Source of the DNA: an uncultured Methanobrevibacter sp.
GTDB lineage: Archaea; Methanobacteriota; Methanobacteria; Methanobacteriales; Methanobacteriaceae
Direction: 5' to 3'
DNA: 54,339 bases
Assembly (NCBI GenBank): GCA_900317865.1
Contig: ONIK01000014.1
Span: forward strand, 1 to 54,339
Shown: piece after piece, positions 35,970 through 45,013 of the stretch
How positions within the stretch are numbered: position 1 is the stretch's first letter
Layout: each line of letters starts with the position of its first letter
The notes under the pieces: generated by a model
The model's database searches: none
What the model was told of the DNA's origin: nothing
Seen by the model: the letters and a program-made list of their open reading frames with translations, nothing else
Position numbers and translations under genes: made by a program

Positions 35970-36794
35970 GTGAATAAAATGCTGGAATATATGCTGGATG
36001 AAGATGAGGGTTTTGGTGATATAACCTCAAACAGTGTTATTGATAAAAATGAAGAGATATGTGCATATATTGTTTCAAAAGATGAGGGTATTTTAGCAGG
36101 TATTGATGTAGCTAAAGATTTATTTGAATCAAAAAAAGTTAAAGTCTTATTTCACTTGAATGATGGTACTGAAATAAAGAAAGGCGATTTATTAATGTCT
36201 CTTCAGGGTAATGCAAGAGATATTTTATTGGTTGAAAGAACTGCCTTGAATTTATTGATGAGAATGAGTGGAGTTGCAAGTGCAGCAAATCAATATGTAA
36301 AGTTGGTGGATGAAAAAGTTATTATTGCGGGCACACGTAAAACCCAACCTGCCATTGGTAAATTTGATAAGATGGCTTTACAAGTTGGTGGGGCAGATAC
36401 TCACAGATTTAGTTTGGATGACATGGTTTTAATTAAAGATAATCATATTGCGGTTGTCGGGTCTCCTCTTGAAGCTCTTAAAAAAGCACAGAAAAACGTA
36501 AGCTTTTCTAAAAAAATAGAAATTGAAGTAGAAACTCTTGAAGATGCAGTTTTATGTGTTGAAAATAAAGCAGATATTGTTATGTTGGATAATATGGATG
36601 CTTTAAAAGTTGCTGAGGTTCTGGCTGAACTTGAAAAAAGAAATATTCGTCAAAATTCATTAATTGAAATATCTGGCGGAATCAATTTTGAAAATATTTC
36701 TGAATATGTAAATCTGGGGGTGGATATAATTTCAATTGGCGCACTAACACATTCCTCAAGAAGTCTTGATTTCAGTTTAAAAGTTGAAAAATAG
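35970..36794 (+). CDS. nadC: Nicotinate-nucleotide pyrophosphorylase (quinolinate phosphoribosyltransferase)
   Basis: Converts quinolinate and PRPP to nicotinate mononucleotide, CO2 and pyrophosphate in NAD synthesis. 274 residues. It opens with the usual MLDEDEGFGDITSN, and has ERTALNLLMRMSGVAS, the PRPP/quinolinate site GTRKTQPAIGKFDKMA, GGADTHRFSLDDMVLIKDNH, and the barrel end EISGGINFENISEY. Starts at GTG 35970 because GGTGAT lies five bases upstream. It pairs functionally with nadA on the other strand. Confidence 0.95.
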   Translation: MNKMLEYMLDEDEGFGDITSNSVIDKNEEICAYIVSKDEGILAGIDVAKDLFESKKVKVLFHLNDGTEIKKGDLLMSLQGNARDILLVERTALNLLMRMSGVASAANQYVKLVDEKVIIAGTRKTQPAIGKFDKMALQVGGADTHRFSLDDMVLIKDNHIAVVGSPLEALKKAQKNVSFSKKIEIEVETLEDAVLCVENKADIVMLDNMDALKVAEVLAELEKRNIRQNSLIEISGGINFENISEYVNLGVDIISIGALTHSSRSLDFSLKVEK

Positions 36795-36984
36795 ATTAAT
36801 TCTTGTATTATTATTTTTAATTAAATTATTTTATTTATTTCATTTTATTTTTTTTTGATAGTTCAAATAGTTAATGGCCTATTTGTATCAATTGAAATAA
36901 ACTTTTTATTTCTATTTTTTGTTAATTTTTTTATTTATACTTCATAATTTTTACTAAAAAACAAACTTTTAATAATATTGGAAA

Positions 36985-37037
36985 AGATATTTAATATACA
37001 TATAATAATTTTATGTTTTTTTATAAATGGTGATTTA
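36985..37037 (+). promoter_or_regulatory. Likely promoter and RBS of carAB
   Basis: A purine stretch GGAAAAG (36980-36986) followed by TATA-like TTTAATATAC at about 36990-36999, about 38 bp before the carA ATG, fits an archaeal BRE/TATA pair. GGTGAT at 37029-37034 is the ribosome site. The rest of the 240-bp spacer after nadC is AT-rich with no recognisable attenuator or riboswitch. Confidence 0.4.
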
Positions 37038-38120
37038 ATGGTAAAAATAGCTAAATTAGCTTTGGAAGATGGAACTGTTATTAGAGGGGAAGGATTTGGT
37101 TATGAAACTACTAAATTAGGCGAACTTGTTTTTTCAACAGGTATGGGTGGTTATACTGAATCTTTGACTGATCCGTCTTTTAAAGGAGAAATATTAATGT
37201 CCACTTATCCTTTGGAAGGTAATCATGGGGTAAGTGAAAAATGGTATCAATCTGATAAAATTCAGGTTGAAGGTTTTGTTTGTCGTGAAGTTTGTCGTGA
37301 ATTGTCTAACTTCGGACCTCAAAAAACTTTAGATGAATTCTTAAAAGAGTTTAAAACTCCAGGTATCAGTGGAATTGATACAAGAGATTTAACTTTAAAA
37401 ATTCGTGAAAGAGGATCTCTTAAAGCAGCTATTACAACTGAAGATATTGATGATGACAAATTAGTTGAAATGGCTAAATCACAACCAAGTATTGAAGATA
37501 AGGATGTTGTGCCTTTAGTTTCAACAAAGGAAATTAAAGTTTTCAACGAAGATGCTGATAAAAAAGTAGCCTTAATTGACTGTGGTGTTAAAAGAAATAT
37601 TATAAACTCCTTTTTAGAAAGAGATATTGGTGTCGTTTTATTCCCGTATGATACTGATTATAAAACAGTTTTGGATTACTCTCCTTCCGGATTGATGATT
37701 ACTTCCGGTCCTGGAAACCCTGATAGGGTAGCTGAAACTATTGCAACTATGAAAAAATTATCAAACAGATTACCTATATTTGGTATTTGTATGGGTCAGC
37801 AATTAATTGCAAAATCATTCGGTGCAAGGTCATATAAAATGAAATTCGGACACCGTGGTGAAAACCAGCCAGTTAAAGATTTGGCAACTGGAAAAGTATT
37901 CATCACATCTCAAAATCATGGTTTCACAATTGATAAGGAATCACTAAAAGAGACTGATTTGGAATTGGCTCAAATTAATTTAAATGATGGAACGCCTGAA
38001 GGTATTACTCATAAAGAGTTACCTATGCGCTGTATACAGTACCATCCTGAAGCAGGGCCTGGTCCAAATGATACAAGATACATTTTTGACGAATTTAATC
38101 AAATGATGGATGATTATTAG
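37038..38120 (+). CDS. carA: Carbamoyl-phosphate synthase small (glutaminase) subunit
   Basis: Releases ammonia from glutamine for carbamoyl phosphate, used in arginine and pyrimidine synthesis. 360 residues from ATG 37038, set by GGTGAT three bases upstream; a longer in-frame extension encodes an unrelated hydrophobic stretch and is rejected. The N-terminal CarA domain (GMGGYTESLTDPSFKG) is followed by a class I glutamine amidotransferase with Cys in GICMGQQL, and His and Glu in YHPEAGPGP. carB begins 12 bp downstream. Confidence 0.97.
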   Translation: MVKIAKLALEDGTVIRGEGFGYETTKLGELVFSTGMGGYTESLTDPSFKGEILMSTYPLEGNHGVSEKWYQSDKIQVEGFVCREVCRELSNFGPQKTLDEFLKEFKTPGISGIDTRDLTLKIRERGSLKAAITTEDIDDDKLVEMAKSQPSIEDKDVVPLVSTKEIKVFNEDADKKVALIDCGVKRNIINSFLERDIGVVLFPYDTDYKTVLDYSPSGLMITSGPGNPDRVAETIATMKKLSNRLPIFGICMGQQLIAKSFGARSYKMKFGHRGENQPVKDLATGKVFITSQNHGFTIDKESLKETDLELAQINLNDGTPEGITHKELPMRCIQYHPEAGPGPNDTRYIFDEFNQMMDDY

Positions 38121-38132
38121 AGGGGATTACAT

Positions 38133-41100
38133 ATGCCAGTAGATAAAGATATTAAAAAAGTTTTAATTATTGGTTCTGGACCTATTCAAATTGGACAAGC
38201 TGCAGAGTTCGATTATTCAGGATCACAAGCATGTAAATCACTAAGAGAAGAAGGTATAGAAACAGTTCTTGTCAACAGTAATCCTGCTACTATCCAAACT
38301 GATATTGATATGGCAGATACTGTTTATACAGAACCATTAACTCCAGAAATTGTTGCTAAAATTATTGAAGAAGAAGAAATAGATGCTATTTTACCAACCA
38401 TGGGTGGACAAACAGGATTAAATATAGCAACAGGCCTTGGAGACTTAGGATTATTGGAAGGTATTAAGGTTTTAGGATCTGATGTTCAAACTATTAAAGA
38501 TGTAGAAGACCGTGACCTATTTGCAAATCTTATGGACGATATTGGAGAAAAAATTCCAAAATGTCAGGCTGTTGAAAGTGTTGATGATGCCCTTAAAGCA
38601 GTGGAAGATATTGGTTATCCGGTTATTGTAAGGCCCGCTTTCACATTAGGTGGAACTGGTGGTGGAATCGCTCATAATGAAGAAGAATTAATTGAAATTG
38701 CTAATCATGGATTGGATATGAGTTTCATTAATCAGGTTCTCATTGATGAATCCGTTCTTGGATGGAAAGAAATAGAATTTGAAGTAATGAGGGATAAGGA
38801 AGATACATGTATCATTGTATGTACAATGGAAAATATTGACCCTATGGGAATTCATACAGGAGACAGTGTTGTAGTTGCTCCAATTCAGAATTTATGTGAT
38901 GAAACCATCCAAAAAATGCGTGACGCATCCATCAAAATTATCAGAGCATTAGGTATTCGTGGAGGATGTAATATTCAATTTGCATTAAATCCTGAAACTG
39001 ATGAATATAAAGTTATTGAAGTAAATCCACGTGTTTCAAGGAGTAGTGCACTAGCATCTAAAGCTACAGGTTATCCTATTGCTAAAATATCTTCAAAAGT
39101 GGCTTTAGGAATGACTTTGGATGAAATCAGAAATGATATTACTAAAGAAACTCCCGCTTCCTTTGAACCTGCTATTGATTATGTTGTAATTAAAATCCCG
39201 AGATGGCCATTTGATAAATTTAAAGGAATCAGCCGTCAGGTTGGAGTTCAGATGAAAGCTACCGGTGAGGTAATGGCTATCGGAAGAACTTTTGAAGAAG
39301 CATTCCAAAAAGCTCTCAGATCACTTGATATGGGATTCGACGGTTTTGAATATGTTGATTATACTGAAGAAGATTTGGCTAATCCTACTGATTTAATTTA
39401 TTTCCAGATATATTCTGCTATTAAAGATGGTATGGATATTGATAAAATCAGAGAACTTACTAAAATTGATAATTTCTTCTTATACAAAATCAGAAACATA
39501 GTAAACTTTGAAAATGGTGTCACTGAGGATAAATTGGATGATGAATATTACTTAAGAAAAGCTAAACAGCTTGGTTTTTCCAATAAGAGATTGGCTAATT
39601 TATCTGGTCAAACTGAAGAATACATTAGAAATTTACTTTCAAGATATAATATTAAGCAATCATATAAAATGGTAGATACGTGTGCAGCAGAATTTGAAGC
39701 TAAAACCCCATATTACTACAGTAGTTATGATACAGGTAATGAATTAATATCAACTAACAAGAAAAAAGTAGTGATTTTAGGTGCAGGACCAATTAGAATT
39801 GGTCAGGGTATCGAATTTGATTACTGCTGTGTACATTCATCACTTGCTCTAAAAGATGATGGAATTGAAACTATTCTTATCAACAACAACCCTGAAACAG
39901 TAAGTACTGATTATGATATTTCAGACAAATTGTTCTTTGAACCTATTACCTTTGAAGATGTAATGGGCGTAATTGACCAGGAAAAACCTGACGGTGTAAT
40001 TGTACAATTTGGTGGTCAAACATCAATTAACTTAGCTGTACCTCTTGCAAATGCAGGTGTTAAAATATTGGGAACTCCATATGAAAGTATTGACAGGGTT
40101 GAAGACAGAGAATTGTTTGCTGATTTATTAGAAAAATTACACATTCATCAAGCACCATATGGAACTGCAAATTCATTTGAAGAAGCTCGTGAAATTGCAG
40201 AAAAAATCACATTCCCTGTATTGGTACGTCCATCATATGTAATTGGTGGAAGAGCTATGGAAATTGTTTATGATAACCAGGAGCTTGAAGAATATATGAA
40301 AGAAGCTGTAAAAGTTTCTCCAGAACATCCTATTCTTGTTGATAAATTCCTGGAAGATGCGATTGAGTTGGATGTTGATATATTATGTGACGGGGAAGAT
40401 GTATTTATTGCAGGAATTATGGAACATATTGAAGAAGCTGGAGTTCACTCCGGAGACTCTGCATGTGTAATTCCTCCACAAACCATTCCTGAACATATAT
40501 TGAATACTATTCGTGAAAATTCAACTAAATTGGCATTGGAATTGGATGTTAAAGGTTTAATGAATATTCAATATGCAGTAAAACTTGATGAGGAAATGGT
40601 ATATATTATTGAAGCTAACCCTCGTGCAAGTAGAACTGTTCCATTTGTAAGTAAGGCTATTGGTGTGCCACTGGCTAAAGTAGCTACCTGGATTATGGAT
40701 GGTGCTAAACTCAAAGACTTTGGTTTAACAAAAGAAATCAAAATTGACCATGTTGCAGTTAAAGAATCTGTTTTCCCATTCTTGAAATTGCCTGAATCCG
40801 ATACTGTTTTAGGTCCTGAAATGAAGTCTACAGGTGAAAGTATAGGTATAGATGAAAGCTTTGGAATGGCATTTTATAAATCCCAACTTTCTGCAGGAAT
40901 GGATTTACCAAAAGAAGGTAAAATATTCATTAGTGTAAAAGAAGATGACAAGAAGAAAATAAGGCCTATTGCAGGAAAAGCTGCTAATTTAGGATTCAAA
41001 CTTGTTGCAACTGCAGGTACTGCTGATGCTACTGGTCTTGACAGTGTTGAAAAAGTTAAAAAAGTATCTCAAGGTTCCCCAAATATTAGGGATTCAATTT

Positions 41101-41309
41101 TAGCAAAAGAAATTGATTTAATTATTAATACTTCTGAAGGTCAACAATCCGCTCAAGATGGTTATATAATCAGACGTTTAGCTATTGAACTTGGTATTCC
41201 TTATGTTACCACTTTAGCCGGTGCAAGAGCTGCTCTTAATGCTATTGAAGCTGTTCAAAATAATAAAATCAATGTCAAATCTTTAAATGAATACAATGAT
41301 GGAGAATAA
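38133..41309 (+). CDS. carB: Carbamoyl-phosphate synthase large subunit
   Basis: Makes carbamoyl phosphate from bicarbonate, ammonia and two ATP. 1058 residues in one chain, unlike some archaea where carB is split. Two homologous ATP-grasp halves are seen: the first opens KKVLIIGSGPIQIGQAAEFDYSG, the second KKVVILGAGPIRIGQGIEFDYCC at about residue 547. An oligomerisation segment lies between, and a C-terminal MGS-like allosteric domain from about 935 (KIFISVKEDDKKKIRPIAGKAANLGF). Co-transcribed with carA. An 8-T run follows about 20 bp after the stop. Confidence 0.98.
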   Translation: MPVDKDIKKVLIIGSGPIQIGQAAEFDYSGSQACKSLREEGIETVLVNSNPATIQTDIDMADTVYTEPLTPEIVAKIIEEEEIDAILPTMGGQTGLNIATGLGDLGLLEGIKVLGSDVQTIKDVEDRDLFANLMDDIGEKIPKCQAVESVDDALKAVEDIGYPVIVRPAFTLGGTGGGIAHNEEELIEIANHGLDMSFINQVLIDESVLGWKEIEFEVMRDKEDTCIIVCTMENIDPMGIHTGDSVVVAPIQNLCDETIQKMRDASIKIIRALGIRGGCNIQFALNPETDEYKVIEVNPRVSRSSALASKATGYPIAKISSKVALGMTLDEIRNDITKETPASFEPAIDYVVIKIPRWPFDKFKGISRQVGVQMKATGEVMAIGRTFEEAFQKALRSLDMGFDGFEYVDYTEEDLANPTDLIYFQIYSAIKDGMDIDKIRELTKIDNFFLYKIRNIVNFENGVTEDKLDDEYYLRKAKQLGFSNKRLANLSGQTEEYIRNLLSRYNIKQSYKMVDTCAAEFEAKTPYYYSSYDTGNELISTNKKKVVILGAGPIRIGQGIEFDYCCVHSSLALKDDGIETILINNNPETVSTDYDISDKLFFEPITFEDVMGVIDQEKPDGVIVQFGGQTSINLAVPLANAGVKILGTPYESIDRVEDRELFADLLEKLHIHQAPYGTANSFEEAREIAEKITFPVLVRPSYVIGGRAMEIVYDNQELEEYMKEAVKVSPEHPILVDKFLEDAIELDVDILCDGEDVFIAGIMEHIEEAGVHSGDSACVIPPQTIPEHILNTIRENSTKLALELDVKGLMNIQYAVKLDEEMVYIIEANPRASRTVPFVSKAIGVPLAKVATWIMDGAKLKDFGLTKEIKIDHVAVKESVFPFLKLPESDTVLGPEMKSTGESIGIDESFGMAFYKSQLSAGMDLPKEGKIFISVKEDDKKKIRPIAGKAANLGFKLVATAGTADATGLDSVEKVKKVSQGSPNIRDSILAKEIDLIINTSEGQQSAQDGYIIRRLAIELGIPYVTTLAGARAALNAIEAVQNNKINVKSLNEYNDGE

Positions 41310-41334
41310 TCATTCTTCATTTTATCTATTTTTT

Positions 41335-41934
41335 TTAATTTGAATATAAATATTCTTTAATATTAATACCGCATGAAGGGCATTCTTCTTGGTCAATTTT
41401 TAGTTTGCTTCTACAATTAGGACAATAATTAAGTTTAACTGTATATTCTTTAGTTAAATCAAGTTTTTTATTCATTTCAATTCTTATGGAAATGTTCTTC
41501 TTAAGTGCATTTTCATTCCAATTGTTTTCCATAAGTATTTTTTTATAATAAAATGCTTCTGTCATTGAAGCATAATATCCAAAGGTTTTTTCACCTTTTT
41601 GAATATAAAATCCTTTTTTCTTGTGATCAAAAAGAATTTCACCTTCACGTTCCTTTTTGTTTACTTTTATTCCTTTAATTCTTCCTTTTGATCTCTTTTC
41701 TGGAAATGGTGGAAGTGTCATGTTTTCGTATTTGTTTTCTAAATCACATTCCACAAGCAAATCGTAATCAAAATTACAGTAAAATAAGGCATCTCTTTCA
41801 TATAATGCATCGGATAATTTTGTAAACTCTCCATAGTCTTTATTATTGTACTTAATGCGGTATACATTACCGCTTTTAACAATATTCCTGTAAAAGTATC
41901 TTATTTCTTGAGAGTTAATTTTAATCATCCTCAT
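41335..41934 (-). CDS. Protein with two AP2-like segments and a C-terminal zinc ribbon
   Basis: 199 residues from ATG 41934 (a further in-frame stretch up to 42012 begins at TTG and is unlikely to be used). The first segment (YRNIVKSGNVYRIKYNNKDYGEFTKLSDALYERDAL) resembles the AP2-like integrase N-terminal/phage DNA-binding module, often written Y-G-x-F-x-x-x-x-E-A-x-x-x-R-D. A weaker second copy follows (GFYIQKGEKTFGYYASMTEAFYYKK). A zinc ribbon CPNC..CPSC closes the protein. A DNA-binding role is inferred. It is divergent from the amidohydrolase gene. Confidence 0.65.
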   Translation of the reverse strand: MRMIKINSQEIRYFYRNIVKSGNVYRIKYNNKDYGEFTKLSDALYERDALFYCNFDYDLLVECDLENKYENMTLPPFPEKRSKGRIKGIKVNKKEREGEILFDHKKKGFYIQKGEKTFGYYASMTEAFYYKKILMENNWNENALKKNISIRIEMNKKLDLTKEYTVKLNYCPNCRSKLKIDQEECPSCGINIKEYLYSN

Positions 41935-42046
41935 TAAATCTTGATGGTAAATGTTAATTATGTTATTGGTGTTTAATAAATTTAATTTAATATGGGATTT
42001 GCTATCCCACAAAATTTAAATATTTCCAATTAAAAACTTTTTTTTA

Positions 42047-43207
42047 ATGTTTACTATAACTAATGGAATTATTTTAAGAGGATTAAATCTTGTGCCTGTT
42101 AAATCTAACATCACTATTGATGATGGTATTATCATAGATATTTCTAAAGATACCAATGAAGGTAAAATAATTGATGTTGATGGTGCGGTTATTGCTCCTA
42201 GTTTTTTAAATGGTCATACTCATATCGGAGATTCCATTATTAAGGATGAGGGTTATGGTCTTTCATTAGGAGAAATGGTTAAACCTCCTAATGGTGTTAA
42301 ACATCGTGCTTTGGCATCAGTTGAGGATGAAGATATTATTGGGGCTATGAAATTATCCATGTGGGATATGCTTGAATCAGGAACCACTCATTTCATTGAT
42401 TATAGGGAAGGTGGTCTTAAAGGAGTTAAACTTCTTAAGAAAGCTTCAAAGGATATTCCAATCACACCAATAATTCTTGGTCGAGACGATAGTTTTTATG
42501 GTGATGATCCGGATTTGTCAAAGGTAAAATCGCAAATTAGGAAACTTCTAAAAGTTGCTGACGGTATTGCTCCCAGCGGTTTTGGTGAAATTAGTGATGA
42601 AGTTGCTAGGTTAATTGTTGATGAATGTAGGAAAGCAGGTAAAATCTCATCAATTCATGTTGCGGAATCTGAATCTACACAGATTGAATCTTTAGAGAAG
42701 TTTGATAAAACTGAAATTGAAAGAGGAGTTAACTCTAATTTTAATCAGCTTGTTCACTGTACCAATCCTAAAAATAATGATCTGGTTTTAATTAAAAATT
42801 CAAGTGCTAATATTGTTGTCTGTCCGAGAGCTAATGCAACATTGAATGTTGGTGTTGTTCCGTTAAATGAAATGCTGAACCTTGGGATTAGGCCAGTTTT
42901 GGGAACGGATAATTTAATGCTTAATAGCCCTAATATGTTTAGAGAATTGGAATTTACACTAAAAATGATGTCAGTAAAATACAATGATTATTTAAATCCT
43001 TGTGAACTTTTAAAAATGGCAACAACTAATTCCTGCAATTATATTTTTTCAAAATCTTTCATTGATGTTGGTCAGATTGCACAGTTCAATGTCATAAAGC
43101 ATTTTTCCAAAAATTATTATTTATCCATAATAAACCGTTCAGAAACAAAAAATATATTATATACTATCAATAGATATTATACTAATAGTATATTAGAACA
43201 TATATAA
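42047..43207 (+). CDS. Metal-dependent amidohydrolase (deaminase-like)
   Basis: 386-residue member of the amidohydrolase superfamily, near the cytosine deaminase/chlorohydrolase branch. Metal ligands: HTH in LNGHTHIGDS (about 57-59), His in SSIHVAESES, His in LVHCTN, and Asp in LGTDNLM. The substrate is not clear; nucleobase or S-adenosylhomocysteine-type deamination are family options. It has a very short leader with TTTAAATATT about 25 bp before the ATG acting as TATA. UspA follows after 24 bp. Confidence 0.85.
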   Translation: MFTITNGIILRGLNLVPVKSNITIDDGIIIDISKDTNEGKIIDVDGAVIAPSFLNGHTHIGDSIIKDEGYGLSLGEMVKPPNGVKHRALASVEDEDIIGAMKLSMWDMLESGTTHFIDYREGGLKGVKLLKKASKDIPITPIILGRDDSFYGDDPDLSKVKSQIRKLLKVADGIAPSGFGEISDEVARLIVDECRKAGKISSIHVAESESTQIESLEKFDKTEIERGVNSNFNQLVHCTNPKNNDLVLIKNSSANIVVCPRANATLNVGVVPLNEMLNLGIRPVLGTDNLMLNSPNMFRELEFTLKMMSVKYNDYLNPCELLKMATTNSCNYIFSKSFIDVGQIAQFNVIKHFSKNYYLSIINRSETKNILYTINRYYTNSILEHI

Positions 43208-43231
43208 TAATATATTATTGGAGATGTAAAT

Positions 43232-43654
43232 ATGTACAAAAAGATTTTAGTGCCTACTGATGGTTCAGAATTTGCAAAAAAAGCTCAATTACATGCTTTA
43301 TTCTTGGCTAAGGTTAATGGTGCCGAAATTATTGCATTAAGCGTATCTGAAAATCATTTTATTAGTGGAATTTCCTCTACTGAAGAAGTAGAACAGTTAA
43401 ATCAAATATTAACTGACTGCTGTAAAGAAGACCTTAAAGAATTCGAAGATATGAACAAAGATGGAATAAAAATTTCTCCGGTCATTAAAGAAGGGTCTCC
43501 TGCAAAAGCCATATTGGATGTGGCTTCTGAAGAGGATATTGATTTGATTGTTATTGGTAGTTCCGGTAAATCTGGTTTTGATAGATTTATTTTAGGTAGT
43601 GTTAGTGACAAGGTTGTTAATGCTGCTAAATGTCCAGTTTTAGTTGTACATTAA
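43232..43654 (+). CDS. Universal stress protein, UspA family, ATP-binding type
   Basis: 140-residue single-domain Usp. It starts KKILVPTDGSEFAKKA and ends with GSSGKSGFDRFILGSVSDKVV, matching the G-2x-G-9x-G-S ATP-binding signature. Likely a dimeric nucleotide-binding regulator. GGAGATG precedes the ATG. It lies between the amidohydrolase and a CBS-domain protein; adenosine-nucleotide sensing by both is a common theme for the pair. Confidence 0.93.
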   Translation: MYKKILVPTDGSEFAKKAQLHALFLAKVNGAEIIALSVSENHFISGISSTEEVEQLNQILTDCCKEDLKEFEDMNKDGIKISPVIKEGSPAKAILDVASEEDIDLIVIGSSGKSGFDRFILGSVSDKVVNAAKCPVLVVH

Positions 43655-43698
43655 TTATTATAATTTTTTCATGTAAAAGAATACATAAGGTGTTTCTA

Positions 43699-44538
43699 AT
43701 GATGGTTAAAAGAGTAATGTCTAAAAAAGTTGTTAGTGTTTCTGTTCCTGGAAGCCGTGAAAAAGTTTTAGACTTAATGAGAAAAGAAAATAAAGCAGTT
43801 CTTCCTGTTGTTAAAGAGGATAATAATAAATTAGTTGGTGTTGTCACTCGTTCAGATTTAATTAATAATCCTGATGAAGAACAAATTGCAATGTTAATGA
43901 GCAGAGATCTTGTTATTGCAAGTCCTGATGAAGATGTTAAAGATGCTGCTAAAAGAATGATTGAAAATGATGTTAGAAGAGTCCCTGTAGTTAATGATGA
44001 TGGTGAATTAGTCGGAATTATAACTTCTTTTGATATTGTATCTCAGGCTTTAACTAAAATTGATGTTGAAGATGCAGTTGAAAATTATATGATTACTACT
44101 GTTCCGACTACCTGGGAAAAAACTCCTTTAAATGTTGCTTTCGAATCAATGAAACAATTCGGTCTTAAATCTATTTTGGCATTAGACGATGATGCACAAT
44201 TGTCCGGAATTTTAACTGAAACTGATTTCATTGCTGAAAGTGAAATTATTTCTGAAAGAAGTGAACACAGTTCCACTGTTGGTACGGAAGGAGACAAATG
44301 GTCCTGGGACAGTACTTCTGTTTTATACATTGAGAAAAATCATTTAAAATTCACTGATAAAGTTGTAAGTGATGTTGCTATAGGTAATGTTGAAGTAGCT
44401 AATTCAAAAACTAAAGTTTCTGATTGCGCTAAAAAAATGAAAACATTAAATATTGAGCAAATTCCTGTCATTGGTGTTGAAGGGGATTTAGTAGGTATTG
44501 TCAGGGCTAGTGACTTAATTAAAGCTTTAGTTGAATAA
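43699..44538 (+). CDS. Four-CBS-domain protein
   Basis: 279 residues made almost wholly of four CBS motifs in two Bateman pairs: about 1-58 (VKRVMSKKVVSV), 62-122 (LMSRDLVIASPDEDVKDAAKRM), 128-190 (YMITTVPTTWEKTPLNVAFESM) and 220-279 (AIGNVEVANSKTKVSDCAKKM). Such proteins bind AMP, ATP or SAM and regulate partners. AAGGTG precedes two adjacent ATGs (43699, 43702). It sits 44 bp after uspA and 10 bp before an unknown gene. Confidence 0.92.
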   Translation: MMVKRVMSKKVVSVSVPGSREKVLDLMRKENKAVLPVVKEDNNKLVGVVTRSDLINNPDEEQIAMLMSRDLVIASPDEDVKDAAKRMIENDVRRVPVVNDDGELVGIITSFDIVSQALTKIDVEDAVENYMITTVPTTWEKTPLNVAFESMKQFGLKSILALDDDAQLSGILTETDFIAESEIISERSEHSSTVGTEGDKWSWDSTSVLYIEKNHLKFTDKVVSDVAIGNVEVANSKTKVSDCAKKMKTLNIEQIPVIGVEGDLVGIVRASDLIKALVE

Positions 44539-44548
44539 TTGTGATATA

Positions 44549-45013
44549 ATGGCAGTTAGTCCAGTTTTAGTTATTAAAATTGTTGATGACAGTTCTGTTG
44601 GTGTTAGGGCTCGATGGAGAGATGATTATGTTGAACATCATATTGTTTTGAACTCTGTTCTTGCATACTGGTGGGCAAATGACTTACCTCCTGTTGAAAA
44701 ATTCCTGGAATTATTCGATTCTGTTATTAAAAGAACTATTAATGAACTAACTCCCCATAAATATTTAAGGCTCAAGTATGATGTTAAAGCAGATGATACT
44801 TTAGATAAGGCATCTGAAATCGAAATTAACTTAATTGAAGTTGAAGCTGACGATATTGGATTTAAAATTGATGGTAAAACATTAAAATTGAAAGGTCTTA
44901 GAAAGCCCTCTGGAAATGAAGAAGAAAAAAAACCATTCAGTACATCTTACAATAGGGTCATGGAGACTCCAGACATCGTTTTAAAAAAATATAGGGAAAT
45001 GAAAGACAAATAA
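44549..45013 (+). CDS. Conserved-looking protein of unknown function after the CBS gene
   Basis: 154 residues, soluble. The N-terminal half has a compact domain with aromatic core (AYWWANDLPPVEKFLELFDSVIKRTINEL). The second half is strand-rich and acidic (ASEIEINLIEVEADDIGFKIDGKTLKLKGLRKPSG), ending in a lysine-rich helix. No known motif. ATG 44549 follows GTGAT, and the gene is last in the amidohydrolase-UspA-CBS run. It may act with the CBS protein; not shown. Confidence 0.7.
   Translation: MAVSPVLVIKIVDDSSVGVRARWRDDYVEHHIVLNSVLAYWWANDLPPVEKFLELFDSVIKRTINELTPHKYLRLKYDVKADDTLDKASEIEINLIEVEADDIGFKIDGKTLKLKGLRKPSGNEEEKKPFSTSYNRVMETPDIVLKKYREMKDK

Noticed and set aside
36978..37037. Longer CarA start with a hydrophobic leader
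   Set aside because: CarA is cytoplasmic, and GGTGAT lies right before the ATG at 37038.
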